A stretch of 48,696 nt of DNA from an uncultured euryarchaeote (GTDB lineage: Archaea > Thermoplasmatota > Poseidoniia > Poseidoniales > Poseidoniaceae), in assembly GCA_937911345.1 (NCBI GenBank), contig CALDPP010000197.1:1-48696 (forward strand). The letters are read 5' to 3'. Position 1 is the stretch's first letter. Each line of letters starts with the position of its first letter. The notes beneath the pieces are model-generated. The model saw nothing but the letters and a program-made list of their open reading frames with translations. It was not told the origin of the DNA and did no database searches. A program made the position numbers and the translations under genes. Positions 37,805 to 47,026 of the stretch are shown piece after piece.

Positions 37805-39043
37805 TTATCTCGTAGCGTAGAAGTTCTGGATTACTTGGGTTACGGTTTGTATGTCTCTTATATCTCTACCAACTAAGTCTTCCAATATCTTTTGCCTTTG
37901 ACTTACATGCTTTTCAAATACATCTGGTGTTATACCTGCTGCTTGACAAATAGTCTCTCTCATCTTCGATGGAATTCCTGTTTCCTCAATTCGGTCATTG
38001 GCGGGATTGTATTTCCAAATTATGTTTAATCTTGGTTTAGTTCCTTCCATACCCGCAATTTCAGCAACTTCGGTTATCTTTCTTGCTGTTTTTCCATTGA
38101 CATGTAACCTTGCTTGAATAATAATTAAATCCAAACCAGTAAGCATGATAGGTGGCACCAACATCGGAGGGTTGATCATTCTGGTCACTGTCTCTTGAGC
38201 CGTATTTGCGTGGAGTGAACCAAACGATCCATCGTGACCTGTATTCATTGCAGTAAGCAAAGTCGCAGCTTCAGGACCTCTAACTTCACCAACAATTATC
38301 CTATCTGGTCGCATTCTCAAGCTTGACTTAAGACAGTCATTCATGTCTACCTCAGGAGTTCCATCTGGTCGCTCTCGACGGGTTTCCATCCTAAGCCAAT
38401 GGTCGTGATATACTTGCAATTCAGCAGTATCTTCTACCGTTAATAATCGCCTGTGCCATGGTATGTACATACCCAAACAATTCAGTGTTGTGGTTTTACC
38501 GGAACCAGTTCCACCTGCAATAACAAAGTTTGCTGGACGACTGTCAAGACCTTCTATCCAAACCCACATCATTGCAGCAAGTCTAGAATTTACTGTACCA
38601 AATTTGATTAGATCAAGCATAGTCAAAGGGTCTTCTCTAAATTTTCTAATTGTTAATGTTGGGCCGTCAGGTGAAATTGGGGGTATCGTTCCATTAACCC
38701 TTGAACCATCTGGCAATCTGCCATCAAATATTGGTACCAGTCCCGGTCCATCACCGAGTGGGACATTGGTAAATGATGCAATGTTTTTGGCGATTTGGAT
38801 TCCACTATCATCATCAATCCAAACATTGGTTCGGCACATGCCGTGGTTTCTATGAGCAACTTTGACACATTGAGTTCCACCGTTATACATAACTTCCTCA
38901 AGATTATCATCCTCGAGTAAAACCGCTAAATCGCCATAGGGGTTAGGATCGATTGAACCATCAACGTGGTAAATTGGCGATGGGTGATTTGGTTCTGTGT
39001 ATATTGTTACTCTTCCATATTGTTCTAATATTTTTTCAGACAT
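37805..39043 (-). CDS. Type II/IV secretion-type ATPase (TadA/FlaI/VirB11 family)
   Basis: FVIAGGTGSGKTTTLNCLGMYIPWHRRLLTVEDTAELQ (Walker A), SLRMRPDRIIVGEVRGPEAATLLTAMNTGHDGSFGSLHANTAQETVTRM. Confidence 0.93.
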   Translation of the reverse strand: MSEKILEQYGRVTIYTEPNHPSPIYHVDGSIDPNPYGDLAVLLEDDNLEEVMYNGGTQCVKVAHRNHGMCRTNVWIDDDSGIQIAKNIASFTNVPLGDGPGLVPIFDGRLPDGSRVNGTIPPISPDGPTLTIRKFREDPLTMLDLIKFGTVNSRLAAMMWVWIEGLDSRPANFVIAGGTGSGKTTTLNCLGMYIPWHRRLLTVEDTAELQVYHDHWLRMETRRERPDGTPEVDMNDCLKSSLRMRPDRIIVGEVRGPEAATLLTAMNTGHDGSFGSLHANTAQETVTRMINPPMLVPPIMLTGLDLIIIQARLHVNGKTARKITEVAEIAGMEGTKPRLNIIWKYNPANDRIEETGIPSKMRETICQAAGITPDVFEKHVSQRQKILEDLVGRDIRDIQTVTQVIQNFYATR

Positions 39044-39046
39044 GAA

Positions 39047-39778
39047 TTAACCTCCAATCATTTTTACTGCACCTAGATAGAGTAACATCGATGTTGACAT
39101 CCAAAATGGCACCCACCATAGCATATCCCTCATTCGTCCCATCATCCTTCCTGAAACTAATGCTCCTACTGCAGAAGCAACAGCAAAGAAGTTAGAGAAT
39201 GTTGAATTAAAATCATTGATCTGATAACCTGATTTTGCTGGAGCAAACAAACCAACAATGAATGCAATCAAAACCGGTAGCCCTATACAAACAAACATTA
39301 CAATCAAGATTCCTCTACCTGCAAGTTCTGATTCCCTTTTATTCATCAAATCATTAAGCCGTTCATAGTCCATGGCTAAGTCTGATAGTATGTTTTGTAG
39401 AGGAGCATCCTGTTGAATCGCTGTATCAATCAATACTACAACCCTTTGAACTTGGGATGAACGAGTCTTTGAAGCGAATGCAGATAATGCTGCGTCAAAT
39501 GATGAAGCATGGCTACTCTCTAGTGTTTCAGTTAGTAGTTTACCTAGGACTCCTGGGGTATTTCTGCCTTGTTCAAGCATAGCTTCTTGCAGACCTCTAC
39601 CTGCACCAACTGCGTCTGATAATGACTCTAGGAGGCCAGGAAGTTGATTCTCGATTCCTCTTCTACGACTTCTCTCAATTATTGGCGGTATTCCGCCAGC
39701 TGCACATGCAATACCAATGACAAAAAGGAATAAAACAAACATATTGTCATTAAATGCTTCCATAAAATCGAAAATCAT
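39047..39778 (-). CDS. TadC/GspF-like pilus assembly membrane protein
   Basis: QLPGLLESLSDAVGAGRGLQEAMLEQGRNTPGVLGKLL..., multiple C-terminal TMs, adjacent to the ATPase. Confidence 0.82.
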   Translation of the reverse strand: MIFDFMEAFNDNMFVLFLFVIGIACAAGGIPPIIERSRRRGIENQLPGLLESLSDAVGAGRGLQEAMLEQGRNTPGVLGKLLTETLESSHASSFDAALSAFASKTRSSQVQRVVVLIDTAIQQDAPLQNILSDLAMDYERLNDLMNKRESELAGRGILIVMFVCIGLPVLIAFIVGLFAPAKSGYQINDFNSTFSNFFAVASAVGALVSGRMMGRMRDMLWWVPFWMSTSMLLYLGAVKMIGG

Positions 39779-39779
39779 G

Positions 39780-40361
39780 TCACAACCCCGGATCTTTTGT
39801 ATGTGCTTTCAGGCCAATTAACATCATTCCAATCACAGTAAATATTAATCCACCGTTAACTATTGAATTTATCATACCTTGGTCTATAGAACCTATTATT
39901 GCTTCGGCACCATCACCAAGTATCTGTGGCACGAGCCCTACAATGGCCAAGATAATTGGGCCAATCATGCCAATTGAGAGTAGTGTTTCTGGAACCCCGC
40001 CTAAATCTTCAATGTACTTGTTAACAGATTCATTTCTGTCTTCTTCCATTCTTTTACCTTGTTTTCTTAATGTTTCAACCAAATCCGTATTTTGTGTTAA
40101 GTTGGTGTACATTGTATTCAGTAATCTACGATAGCCTTCTGATTCTGCTTTATTCATCATGGCTTTCACTTCGTATTCAAGACCTCTAGATTTCCCGGAA
40201 CCTAACTTTTCCATTATTGAAGAAAAATCTTTAGAAATTATACCATAGCCTCCCTTACCTATTGTGTGTAGCGCTGCCTCAAGCCCAACACCTGATGACA
40301 TTAAGACATCTAAGGTTCTAATAACATAGAGAATTTCTTTCTTCTCATCTAATTTCCTCAA
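39780..40361 (-). CDS. TadC/GspF-like pilus assembly membrane protein (second copy)
   Basis: LYVIRTLDVLMSSGVGLEAALHTIGKGGYGIISKDFSSIMEKLGSGKSRGLEYEVKAMM..., C-terminal TMs; TTG start. Confidence 0.8.
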   Translation of the reverse strand: MRKLDEKKEILYVIRTLDVLMSSGVGLEAALHTIGKGGYGIISKDFSSIMEKLGSGKSRGLEYEVKAMMNKAESEGYRRLLNTMYTNLTQNTDLVETLRKQGKRMEEDRNESVNKYIEDLGGVPETLLSIGMIGPIILAIVGLVPQILGDGAEAIIGSIDQGMINSIVNGGLIFTVIGMMLIGLKAHTKDPGL

Positions 40362-40370
40362 GCCAATCCC

Positions 40371-40745
40371 TCAGACTATATCTTCAATAAATTCAAAAGT
40401 AAACATTTCATTTGATCCGTCATATTCCATAGAAGCAAAAACCACTTTCACATCTCTTTCTTCGAATGGGTCATGAATACATGGCTGCCCAGAGCGATAC
40501 ATAGATAGAATTTTTTTGTATTCATCAATCTTCATTTCACCAGATACGGTGTACAGAGTCGATTCAGAACCCTCGTCATGTAAGTTATCTCCTTCTTGAC
40601 CTCTAACAATAGTTCGAGTTATTCTTCTTGCAGACTTCACTTTGATATCTGCGTTTGGTATTCTTATCCAGTCTGAACTACTTGTTCCGGTTGCGGGGCG
40701 AATAAAAAAATCCATTCCAGCCATTGCTCCACCTAAATTAGCCAC
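40371..40745 (-). CDS. Small protein with a sequence pattern reminiscent of phage tail/baseplate-type proteins
   Basis: RRITRTIVRGQEGDNLHDEGSESTLYTVSGEMKIDEYKKILSMYRSGQPCIHDPFEERDVKVVFASMEYDGSNEMFTFEFIEDIV. The gene is well supported; the functional assignment is weak. Confidence 0.55.
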   Translation of the reverse strand: MANLGGAMAGMDFFIRPATGTSSSDWIRIPNADIKVKSARRITRTIVRGQEGDNLHDEGSESTLYTVSGEMKIDEYKKILSMYRSGQPCIHDPFEERDVKVVFASMEYDGSNEMFTFEFIEDIV

Positions 40746-40786
40746 AGACGATAGGGAACTTGAATGTGTTGGGAGAAAAGAATTGT

Positions 40787-41713
40787 CTAGACTAATCTAA
40801 ACCAACCAAATGCGGGTTCATGAACCGTGCCATCATCTGATAATTCTTCCAGTTTTTCTTCCGCAATTGTACGTTGAAATCCTCGAGCCTCCGCATTAAC
40901 TAAAATTGTCTCAAACTCAACACCATCACCTTGATCTAACTTTGTAATGATATCAATAATTGCGGTTTCTAAGTCCGACTGGCCTTCGCTTTCGCCATCA
41001 TCTTGAGATGATTCCTCAACTAGCATCCTTTGTGGAGCAGGTTTTGTTGCCGCCTCTAACTTCCCTTCCGCAATATCAAGAGCTTGCATTACATTCAAAC
41101 GATAATGTTCCAAATCAATATCACCATAATGGTTTCTTGAAGATACCAAACCTAAAATTTGATTCTCAGTGAAATCTGACTTAGATAGAGATTCAATATT
41201 AGCATCGAAATCTAAACTTGATACATAAATTGACATTCTTTCCATCAAAGATTGAGAGGTTTTTGCTAACCAAGATGCATATCTTTGTGCATCGATTACG
41301 CACATTTCTTCAGGCCTTAGTGATGTGTAAATTGCACCCTCTTCCGTTTGGTAAAGCCTGGTCTTAGCGACCATCAAAACCAACACCGGCTCACCTGATT
41401 CTAGTCTTGCAGATAGCTGAATGGTCATTTCTTTGACAGAATCTGAAACATAATCACCGACTGAGAAATAATTTATTCCTGATGGATCCCTTAATTGTCC
41501 TTGATAAATTACTGAGCCATTAGCAACATCTCTGCCTTCAATTCTCTCAAGCAAACCTGCAACAATTACTCGGTTGACCCGAGAACCAAGTTTTGTTATT
41601 ACAAATGATGGGTCAAATTCCCCGGAACCTTTCTCGGACAATGTAGATTCACCATATTCTGATGCAAACATGTGTAGCGCAGATTGGCGCTTTACTGACC
41701 TCGTTGGTTGCAT
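40787..41713 (-). CDS. RPA-associated (RPAP/COG3390-like) OB-fold protein
   Basis: RQSALHMFASEYGES...VNRVIVAGLLERIE...YQGQLRDPSGINYFSVGDY; translationally coupled (TGATG) to the upstream RPA gene. Confidence 0.8.
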   Translation of the reverse strand: MQPTRSVKRQSALHMFASEYGESTLSEKGSGEFDPSFVITKLGSRVNRVIVAGLLERIEGRDVANGSVIYQGQLRDPSGINYFSVGDYVSDSVKEMTIQLSARLESGEPVLVLMVAKTRLYQTEEGAIYTSLRPEEMCVIDAQRYASWLAKTSQSLMERMSIYVSSLDFDANIESLSKSDFTENQILGLVSSRNHYGDIDLEHYRLNVMQALDIAEGKLEAATKPAPQRMLVEESSQDDGESEGQSDLETAIIDIITKLDQGDGVEFETILVNAEARGFQRTIAEEKLEELSDDGTVHEPAFGWFRLV

Positions 41714-43410
41714 CAGTTAACCCCCCATTGCGCTCTTACTTCTGTCGCAAGCATGGCTCCATCATCTGGCTTTAAACCTGCATAGTCAGCTAAAATCATA
41801 GCTCCCTGCTCATCGACTATTGTTCGACCTTTTACTTCTAGTTCTCTTCCAAGAAGGAAATCTCTCAAAGATTGGACAAATTCCATCTTTCCCTCTGAAT
41901 CTATGTCTGAAGCCATCTTTTCTTCGGTAGTATTGATTAATTTGAGTGCAGCATCTTTGTTAATCAAAAGAGATGCCGTTACTTGACCATTATCGACCAC
42001 TAACCGAAGCCTAACATCTTGTTGTGATTCTACCTTACCATGTATGCTACATTCTCCGTCCCTTAGCACCCTCCTACATTCCGAACAACGCATAATGATT
42101 CCAGAATCTTCTCGAACGCTGACAACTGTCCCAGATGTTGAAATCCCGACTCTGCTAGATGAATTAACCAAATCAGTAAGTTCAACTTCTACCACATGAT
42201 CTTGTAGGTCTAGGTCATCATCCCATGGCGGAGACTCCAAAATTTCAATCTGTTCGGCTTTGTCAACGGTTATGTCTGGTATACCTTGCCAAGCCCTAAC
42301 TCTTACCCCGGTTAGCTTAACAGTTATCGGGAGGTCTTTATCTGAAATAGGTAATTCTTCCCAAGCACTCATCCTGCATCTACCAGTTGGGTCAGCAATT
42401 TGTCCGGACCAGAGAAATCTTTCTTCACCATCTTTAGTGAAACTTCTCTTTTGCCATTCAGTAATCTGTACTATTGCTTCTACATCTCTTGAACCGTCAG
42501 TCAATTGAGATATTGTTTTCATATTGTGCGAATTTAATTTCTCAATGTTAGCAAAATTAGCATCGTGAAATGATTCTATCTTGGTAGTCCTGCCAAAATT
42601 AAGTTCTGGAGTATCGCGAAAAGTCCTTACCTGAGCGCCATCAATCTTGATTAGGCTACCAACTTCATGGCTAAATGGCTCCCAAGATAGGAACCCAATC
42701 GTTCCTGTTTCGTCGGCAATTCGACCCCTTACGACGTCTATAGAACCAGAACCGTCTTTTCGATGTATTTGGTCTGGCCTAGAAGATAGTACTCTTCCAA
42801 CTACGCAGATATATCCGTCATTTGGTATACTATCTATGTCAATAGGCTCTCCTGGTTGATGCACTGGCCTAGTACCTTCTCGTAATACAGCAACTCTTGC
42901 TCCTTGGTTTATGTTTAGCGACATTTTTCCTTGATACTCATTTACCGATGCACCCTCTATTCTGATGACAGATCCGGGTGTAATGTTTGTATTGGGACCC
43001 CAATCCTTGTATTCCCATCTAACTCTACTACCACCTTCTTCCCATGGATTATCTTCGATTAATCCAAAAGCGATCTGCTTTTGTTCACCTCTGATTGTTT
43101 GTTCTCTGAGATTATGTGATACTACCTCAACTTCAATCTCTATGTCTCTGTCAGTTCCAGATAGTTCGGATAATGAACTCACCTTCTTTGTCTGTCTAGT
43201 AGTTTGACTACTTGACTTAGTTGAGTTTGCTGGAGTTTTATCTCCTTGAAATCGCCTGATTATAGACCTGAGTGCATCTTGTGGAGGTATGTAAAATTCT
43301 TCCTCATATTTCACAAAAGCAGCCTTTATCTCATCAGTATCTGCTTCAGGGCATTCTGATAATACTGCTTTGATATGAGATTCATACTTGTCATCTGACA
43401 AATAAAACAC
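41713..43410 (-). CDS. Replication protein A (multi-OB-fold ssDNA-binding protein)
   Basis: Repeated OB domains (GRIADETGTIGFLSWE, GQIADPTGRCRMSAWEELP), zinc-finger-like CSECRRVLRDGECSIHG. Confidence 0.88.
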   Translation of the reverse strand: MFYLSDDKYESHIKAVLSECPEADTDEIKAAFVKYEEEFYIPPQDALRSIIRRFQGDKTPANSTKSSSQTTRQTKKVSSLSELSGTDRDIEIEVEVVSHNLREQTIRGEQKQIAFGLIEDNPWEEGGSRVRWEYKDWGPNTNITPGSVIRIEGASVNEYQGKMSLNINQGARVAVLREGTRPVHQPGEPIDIDSIPNDGYICVVGRVLSSRPDQIHRKDGSGSIDVVRGRIADETGTIGFLSWEPFSHEVGSLIKIDGAQVRTFRDTPELNFGRTTKIESFHDANFANIEKLNSHNMKTISQLTDGSRDVEAIVQITEWQKRSFTKDGEERFLWSGQIADPTGRCRMSAWEELPISDKDLPITVKLTGVRVRAWQGIPDITVDKAEQIEILESPPWDDDLDLQDHVVEVELTDLVNSSSRVGISTSGTVVSVREDSGIIMRCSECRRVLRDGECSIHGKVESQQDVRLRLVVDNGQVTASLLINKDAALKLINTTEEKMASDIDSEGKMEFVQSLRDFLLGRELEVKGRTIVDEQGAMILADYAGLKPDDGAMLATEVRAQWGVN

Positions 43411-43553
43411 CTCTACATACTCTGTTTGTTCTTGGTTTTCCTAATGTTGGAAAACATGCGGGCCTTTGTGCGGTTTGGTTAAGACAATACACTCCCTTTT
43501 CCTCCTGTAACTCCTCACCGAAGCCGAAAGGAAATAAATTATGCTATCGAATA

Positions 43554-44957
43554 TTATGCTGGATTTACTCGTAAGCCTTGATTTAGCAACACGCTTGGAA
43601 GATACATTGTTCCTGAAGAATAAGACCCTTGGGGCCTTACATCATCACCAAGAATTACGTTTTCAGAGAGTGCTTTTGCCATGTTTCCTGATAATCCAGC
43701 TTGTTTTACCGAACCGATTATTTCCCCGTTTTCAACCCTAAGGATTGAACTTGTTGTAACAGAAAAATCGCCGCTTGTTGGATTAGCAGTGTGAGCCCCC
43801 ATCACGCTATTCACTACGTAACCATCAGCCATTGATTCTACCATAGCATCAAATTGTTGGATTTTACTATCTGTTGTAAGGAATAAATTACTACATCCTG
43901 ACACAGGTGGAGATTGATGCCCAGAACGTATTGCTGAACCTGTAGTCGTTGCATCAATTATTCTACCCTCTGCAATCTGTTGTGCAGCATCTCTAGTTGA
44001 CCAAAGAGAACCGAGCAACTTACCAGACTCAATCAACAAATTTTTCCTAGTTGGTACGCCCTCATCATCTCTTGAACCCGAAGACCGGCAACCATCTACT
44101 GTTGCATCATCTATCAAACTAAGATCTGAGGAGATTACTGTTTGATTCATTTTTCCAGACCAAAAGGATTCACTTCTGGCTAATTTTTCACCCTTTACCG
44201 CGTTTGGGACTACGACCGAAAATAATGGTGAAAAGCCCTCACTTGTCATCAGCACTGGCGATTCATCTTTTACTGAATCTACCTTAATTGGGTCCCTTGT
44301 TAGTTTGGCCCATTCTACTGCTCTAGCAACACAACTTGGTATTTCAGGTAACTTACTACGAGAAGAATTACTTTGCCAGGAACTAGTCAGTTGTCCATTT
44401 TCCTCTATAGAAACTTGTACTCCAACTCCATGAGAGGTTGTTAGACCCGCAGACTCAATTCCTTCACTGGTCAAAATTGCACTGGCACTGGCGCTAACAC
44501 CAATCCCCCCTCCGGTCACAACAGCTCGATTATCGAGCGATGCTACTTCTGAAATAATCATATCAGCCTGAGTAAGTAGACTCTCTGAATCCATTTGAAC
44601 TATAGATTTGTCATAAAGTCCACCAACCTGATTTGCTTTTTGCTCTGATGGTAAAACAAAACCCTCAATTGAAGGAGACATTCTTGCAATAGATAACGCA
44701 CTGCTGATTGCTTTGTCAGCTGATTTTACATCCACAAGGTATGCAAAACCAAACTTGCCGTCTTCAATTACTCTGATTCCGTAACCTCCCTCGCCACCGC
44801 CTGCGGCTAGGGAAATTTTCCCGCCCTCGATATCTATTTGGTGGCCGTATGATTGAGTAGCGACAATTTCCCAACTAGAGACTCCGAGAGATTGACATCT
44901 TTCACCAATTGATTTACAGCCAGACTGGAGTCTGTCCAGAGCGTCATTTGGTAGCAA
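43554..44957 (-). CDS. TldE/PmbA-family protein
   Basis: YGIRVIEDGKFGFAYL, GCRSSGSRDDEGVPTRKNLLIESGKLLGSLWSTRDA, paired with TldD. Confidence 0.87.
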   Translation of the reverse strand: MLPNDALDRLQSGCKSIGERCQSLGVSSWEIVATQSYGHQIDIEGGKISLAAGGGEGGYGIRVIEDGKFGFAYLVDVKSADKAISSALSIARMSPSIEGFVLPSEQKANQVGGLYDKSIVQMDSESLLTQADMIISEVASLDNRAVVTGGGIGVSASASAILTSEGIESAGLTTSHGVGVQVSIEENGQLTSSWQSNSSRSKLPEIPSCVARAVEWAKLTRDPIKVDSVKDESPVLMTSEGFSPLFSVVVPNAVKGEKLARSESFWSGKMNQTVISSDLSLIDDATVDGCRSSGSRDDEGVPTRKNLLIESGKLLGSLWSTRDAAQQIAEGRIIDATTTGSAIRSGHQSPPVSGCSNLFLTTDSKIQQFDAMVESMADGYVVNSVMGAHTANPTSGDFSVTTSSILRVENGEIIGSVKQAGLSGNMAKALSENVILGDDVRPQGSYSSGTMYLPSVLLNQGLRVNPA

Positions 44958-44959
44958 AT

Positions 44960-46402
44960 TTATCCCACCAATGCTTCACTAATTCTCATTATTGGGCCGC
45001 CATCTCCAACCGGTACGGTTTGTCCTTTACCGCAAAAACCCGGTGCTGCAAGTCTGGAATCTTTTGTAAGACCATCAACATCTTTGAGGATTTGGAGGGT
45101 TAAGCCACTAACACTGACATCTTTTAATGGAGCCGTTATTTCGCCATTCTCGATTAACCAAGCCTCTTGAGCTGCAAATTGGAACGATCCTCTTCCCGTG
45201 TCAACTTGTCCGCCTCGTGAGCCACAAGCATATACTCCATACTCAATATCCTCAACCAGTTCGTCCAAATCTGAATGAGTCCCACCGTGAATTAGGGTAT
45301 TTGACATTCTAACCAATGGATGATGTAATCCATCTTGTGCTCTAGCCCCTGCATTCGGTTTTATGCCAAAGTGTTCTGCGGTTTCTCTATGGTTTAGATA
45401 TTCGGTTAATACACCGTTTTTTATTAGACATTTCTCAGTTGTATCGAGTCCTTCATCATCGATAGGGTGTGCTCCATAGCCTCCTCTGATAGTCGGGTCA
45501 TCGATTACTGTAACTATGTCACTTCCAATCTTCTGTCCAAGTTTGCCATCAAGACATGAATCCCCTGCTGCGACTAGGTCTGCCTCACATGGATGACCTA
45601 ATGCTTCGTGTATGTAGACTCCTGTTAAGTCTCTGTCAGCAATCAACGGCATCTTTCCTGATGGCGCTCTTGTTGCTTTTAACAATCGCAATGCTGAAAC
45701 TTTTGCATTATCTCCGAGTTGGTTGATATCACACGATTCGATTAACTCTAATCCTCCCTCTCCACCAAATCTAGTACGGTATGAGACTACTTCTGATCCA
45801 TCTCTTGCTGTAACCATACCATTAATCAAGGATCTTTGGAAACTCCAAGTACGATTCATACCCTCGGTACTAAGGAACTCAGTGTGAATATGTTCATCAT
45901 GCCAGCCACAATTGACTGAAACGATATTGTCATGGCCTGAAGCAGAAGAACTGAATAGTTTCATATGCTCCAATCTTTCGTTTAATTCCGTATTTCTTAC
46001 ATCTTTCTTGGGCTTCCAGTGAATTGTGTCTTCTATTATTGGAACCTCGGCCAAGCTGATTGGCTTATCTTTTGGAGAACGTCTTGCGGCAACTGACCTT
46101 GCTAACTTAAGGGTTGGATTCATTTGTTGTTCAAGTGAAGCAATATCAGTGGTAGAATGAACACCCCAAGCCCCATCAGCAAGTACCCTTATTGTTGCGC
46201 CAATTTCTTGACCTGGGATAGCCTTCTCTAGTTTTCCATCCCTCATAGACACAGAGTAGTCTGTGTAAGCAACTAGTCTCACTTCTGCATATGTCGCTCC
46301 GTTTTTGGCTACATTATCCAAACTCTTGTTAATCTTGTCAACATTTAGATATCGACTACTCGCATCTTGGACATTCGAATCGGGAGATTTAGCAATCACC
46401 AT
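44960..46402 (-). CDS. tldD: TldD-family metalloprotease
   Basis: GVYIHEALGHPCEADLVAAGDS (HExxxH), DDEGLDTTEKCLIKNGVLTEYLNHRETA. Confidence 0.92.
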   Translation of the reverse strand: MVIAKSPDSNVQDASSRYLNVDKINKSLDNVAKNGATYAEVRLVAYTDYSVSMRDGKLEKAIPGQEIGATIRVLADGAWGVHSTTDIASLEQQMNPTLKLARSVAARRSPKDKPISLAEVPIIEDTIHWKPKKDVRNTELNERLEHMKLFSSSASGHDNIVSVNCGWHDEHIHTEFLSTEGMNRTWSFQRSLINGMVTARDGSEVVSYRTRFGGEGGLELIESCDINQLGDNAKVSALRLLKATRAPSGKMPLIADRDLTGVYIHEALGHPCEADLVAAGDSCLDGKLGQKIGSDIVTVIDDPTIRGGYGAHPIDDEGLDTTEKCLIKNGVLTEYLNHRETAEHFGIKPNAGARAQDGLHHPLVRMSNTLIHGGTHSDLDELVEDIEYGVYACGSRGGQVDTGRGSFQFAAQEAWLIENGEITAPLKDVSVSGLTLQILKDVDGLTKDSRLAAPGFCGKGQTVPVGDGGPIMRISEALVG

Positions 46403-46447
46403 AATTAAGCCAGTTATTGGTGGTGTTTGAATGCTTCTTACAATTGA

Positions 46448-47026
46448 CTATGAATTCAAGTCCGATGAAATGACAAAACCAATGATGATGTCCTCTGTTA
46501 TTTCATCTAATTTTGTAACTTCTATGCCTAGTTTATCTAATCCATCTAGAGTTATTTCCGGTCGACTTTCAATCGGTTGAATTCCTAACTTTTCTGCGAT
46601 TTCAACAAATATTTCTTTCGATTGGACGAAATCAATAACCGGGTATAACTCATCATCGTTTTCTTCATATTCTGGTAAATAGACAATCCATGCCCTATCA
46701 TGAGATTTCTGTATTCCTACTTTTTTGAACGCTTCCGATACGTGATGAGTGCCAGCGATATAACGCAAAAATTCTGCATCTATCGAGCGAGCAAGTGCCT
46801 TACCTTTTGCAAATGCTCGCTGAGATAATAACCATGCAGTCCACAGTTGATGATCGGTCAGTGCTGCATAATCAGCCAACATTAACCAATTTTGACTAGG
46901 CCTTTTCGTTAGAAAATCACCTATCAAGTCATCTTGTCGTGTTGAGATATCAACCATGAAACAAGGGAATGGCGGCATCTCCATGTTACCCGCTATGGCA
47001 ATTGGTTTTTCAATAATCCGTTTCAT
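46448..47026 (-). CDS. KEOPS complex subunit Cgi121-like
   Basis: HQLWTAWLLSQRAFAKGKALARSIDAEFLRYIAGTHHVSEAFKKVGI; neighbour of Hel308 as seen in other archaea. Start at MKRII 47026, overlapping hel308. Confidence 0.82.
   Translation of the reverse strand: MKRIIEKPIAIAGNMEMPPFPCFMVDISTRQDDLIGDFLTKRPSQNWLMLADYAALTDHQLWTAWLLSQRAFAKGKALARSIDAEFLRYIAGTHHVSEAFKKVGIQKSHDRAWIVYLPEYEENDDELYPVIDFVQSKEIFVEIAEKLGIQPIESRPEITLDGLDKLGIEVTKLDEITEDIIIGFVISSDLNS

Noticed and set aside
38463-38855. 130-aa plus-strand ORF
   Set aside because: Antisense shadow of the TadA-like ATPase.
40371-40745. Prophage remnant
   Set aside because: Only one tail-like protein, no integrase, capsid, terminase or att-like repeats around it; the single similarity is kept as a finding only.
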